A DNA stretch of 64,000 bases from SHAN690 sp040221375. Lineage in GTDB: Bacteria > Bacteroidota > Bacteroidia > Flavobacteriales_G > Salibacteraceae. Positions 62,720 to 64,000 of the stretch are shown in pieces (the first letter of the stretch is position 1; the number at the start of each line of letters is the position of its first letter). A program made the translations under genes and the position numbers. A model generated the notes under the pieces. It was not told the DNA's origin and did no database searches. It saw only the letters and a list, made by a program, of their open reading frames with translations. The stretch covers positions 5,117 to 69,116 of the forward strand of contig JAVKEP010000082.1 in the NCBI GenBank assembly GCA_040221375.1, written 5' to 3'.

Positions 62720-64000
62720 ATGAAAAAGATAGCTCTCGTACTCGGTATTCTTCTGACTTCCATACTTGGAATGCAACACGAAGCCCAGGCTACACACATC
62801 ATGGGAATGAATATTTCCTATAAGCATATTGTTGCCGATACCTATGTCGTAACGTTAGATTTCTGGCGCTATTGTGGCGGATCAGCCTTTAATGGTTCTC
62901 CGACGAACGCTTCTACCGGAGTACCGACCTACTATCAGGTCATCTGTCCTGATTTAGGAACCTCTGTAAACCGATCTACGCAAACCGATACGTTAATCGA
63001 TGTTTCCCCCATCTGTGCCCCGATGGCTCCGTTTCAAAATTCTTGCGTAGCTGGTTGGCAGACCGGATTGCTCGGAATCGAATGGACCATCATGAGTGAC
63101 ACCTTAGTGTTGAGTGAATTGACTCAGAGTACTTGCTCCGAATTTATTCTCTTATATGGAAGTGGAGCACGAAATACGGGGGTGAACTATGTTAGCCAGC
63201 CTTCGATTTGCGCATGGACTACGCTTAAGCAACAAACCTTCGCGAACAACAGTTCTCCTTTGTTTACAACTACCAAACCGATTCCTTTCTTCTGCAATGG
63301 ACAGGAGGTGACTTATAACTGGGGTATCGTAGAGCAGGACGGAGACAGCCTTTACTGGGAGTTGGATACAGCGATGCAGAACTACAATACAACCACAGGT
63401 TTCAACCCAATTACCTATCAAGCTCCTTGGTATGGCATCCAGCCAATGAACAGCGTGACCATCAACAACGCAACGGGAGAACTTCAATTTACCGCTTTCA
63501 AGCCAGCGTCTGTGATCGCTGCCAACTACGCCATTGCGGTGAAGGTGTCAGAATACGACCCAGAATCCGGCGTTCGCATCAGTACTACACAACGAGACGT
63601 TCAGTTCATCGTGATCGACTCATGTGCTAACCTCGCTCCTATGCAAGACACCAACGGTGTGTTGAACCTAACGGGTACGGGTGCTCAGGTAGGCCCTAAC
63701 GAAATTGAAGTTTGCGTTGGACAAAACTTTGCCTTCGATGTCGCCGTCTTCGACTTGGATACCTCAGGAGCCTATTCAAATGACAGTTTGACCATCACTT
63801 GTAACATCGATCAAGTGCTTCCTGGTGCTACCTGGACTATTAATGGGACCAACCCGGACACCGTACACATCGAATGGAATGCGGTTCCAGTGAGCCAGAC
63901 CTTCGTGCCGTTTAACATTACGGTAGAAGATGATTTCTGTCCGGTTACTGGCTTTAACATTTTCAACTACATCATTCGCATCGTTCCGACCACCTACTTA
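62720..64000 (+). CDS. Large secreted surface protein, 3' end outside the window
   Basis: Opens at ATG 62720 and stays open for 427 codons to the right edge. The signal peptide has a basic start (MKKIALVLG) and ends near HEAQA, followed directly by THIMGMNISYKHI. Many Bacteroidota secreted proteins begin their mature part with a similar ATHIxGGE-type motif and end in PKD repeats and a CHU_C sorting domain, so this is probably another T9SS cargo protein. The visible part is beta-rich, with a cadherin/Ig-like segment (NNATGELQFTAF) near residues 250-300. The end must be seen to confirm the sorting domain. Confidence 0.82.
   Translation, partial: MKKIALVLGILLTSILGMQHEAQATHIMGMNISYKHIVADTYVVTLDFWRYCGGSAFNGSPTNASTGVPTYYQVICPDLGTSVNRSTQTDTLIDVSPICAPMAPFQNSCVAGWQTGLLGIEWTIMSDTLVLSELTQSTCSEFILLYGSGARNTGVNYVSQPSICAWTTLKQQTFANNSSPLFTTTKPIPFFCNGQEVTYNWGIVEQDGDSLYWELDTAMQNYNTTTGFNPITYQAPWYGIQPMNSVTINNATGELQFTAFKPASVIAANYAIAVKVSEYDPESGVRISTTQRDVQFIVIDSCANLAPMQDTNGVLNLTGTGAQVGPNEIEVCVGQNFAFDVAVFDLDTSGAYSNDSLTITCNIDQVLPGATWTINGTNPDTVHIEWNAVPVSQTFVPFNITVEDDFCPVTGFNIFNYIIRIVPTTYL

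Overview
The window reads as ordinary chromosome of a Bacteroidota bacterium, most likely in or near Flavobacteriales; a Cryomorphaceae/Schleiferiaceae-type lineage is my guess, with low confidence. Three things support the phylum: type IX secretion genes (porV-porU), gliding genes (gldE-gldD in the order mutY-ssb-gldE-gldD), and several large secreted proteins ending in the gliding-associated CHU_C sorting domain. Promoters carry the Bacteroidota -7 box TAnnTTTG, and Shine-Dalgarno sites are not evident. I see no tRNA, rRNA, CRISPR array, insertion sequence, prophage or attachment site. Coding density is very high and no gene-free stretch exceeds about 180 bases.

Layout. 1-12 kb: the end of a PAS histidine kinase, gpsA, a PrsW-type membrane protease, a PKD/CHU_C secreted protein, lysS, and an operon of sugar-phosphate isomerase, NylB-like serine hydrolase, a 133-aa conserved unknown and a DEDDy exonuclease. 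12-18 kb: porU and porV. 18-25 kb: pssA-purS, then tatC, a DUF5686 outer-membrane-type protein and lptB with an unusual zinc-ribbon tail, then ctaA. 25-31 kb: mutY-ssb-gldE-gldD, divergent from HU, a TPR protein, a tiny basic protein and rng. 31-38 kb: recX, prfB, a GAF-PAS protein with a histidine-kinase H-box but no ATPase domain, a 57-aa membrane protein, fumC, manC, SprT and a small lipoprotein. 38-40 kb: mlaE-mlaF. 40-49 kb: three more CHU_C proteins and an M20 dipeptidase. 49-53 kb: a LEA-type lipoprotein, a secreted GH3 glycosidase, a BrkB-family membrane protein and a T9SS-exported endonuclease-like protein. 53-60 kb: the cell-shape cluster mreB-mreC-mreD-mrdA-rodA with purH upstream. 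60-64 kb: trhO, an FAD oxidoreductase, and the start of another large secreted protein that runs off the right edge.

How the genes work together. Much of the window serves the cell envelope: T9SS maturation (PorU/PorV), gliding lipoprotein GldD, Tat export, LPS transport (LptB), phospholipid trafficking (MlaEF), peptidoglycan elongation (Mre/RodA/PBP2), and at least five secreted proteins likely to be T9SS cargo (four with CHU_C tails, one with a type A tail).

Most notable observations: (1) an exact TAnnTTTG box lies only 4-7 bases before the start codon of nine genes, which predicts leaderless or near-leaderless transcripts; (2) three very small genes (30, 52 and 57 codons) and a right-edge partial gene are easily missed; (3) lptB encodes a C-terminal CxxC...CxxC extension; (4) a sensor protein keeps the phospho-acceptor histidine region but has no kinase domain; (5) many convergent gene pairs overlap or abut at their stop codons. 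I found no clear defence island or wholly new multi-gene system here.
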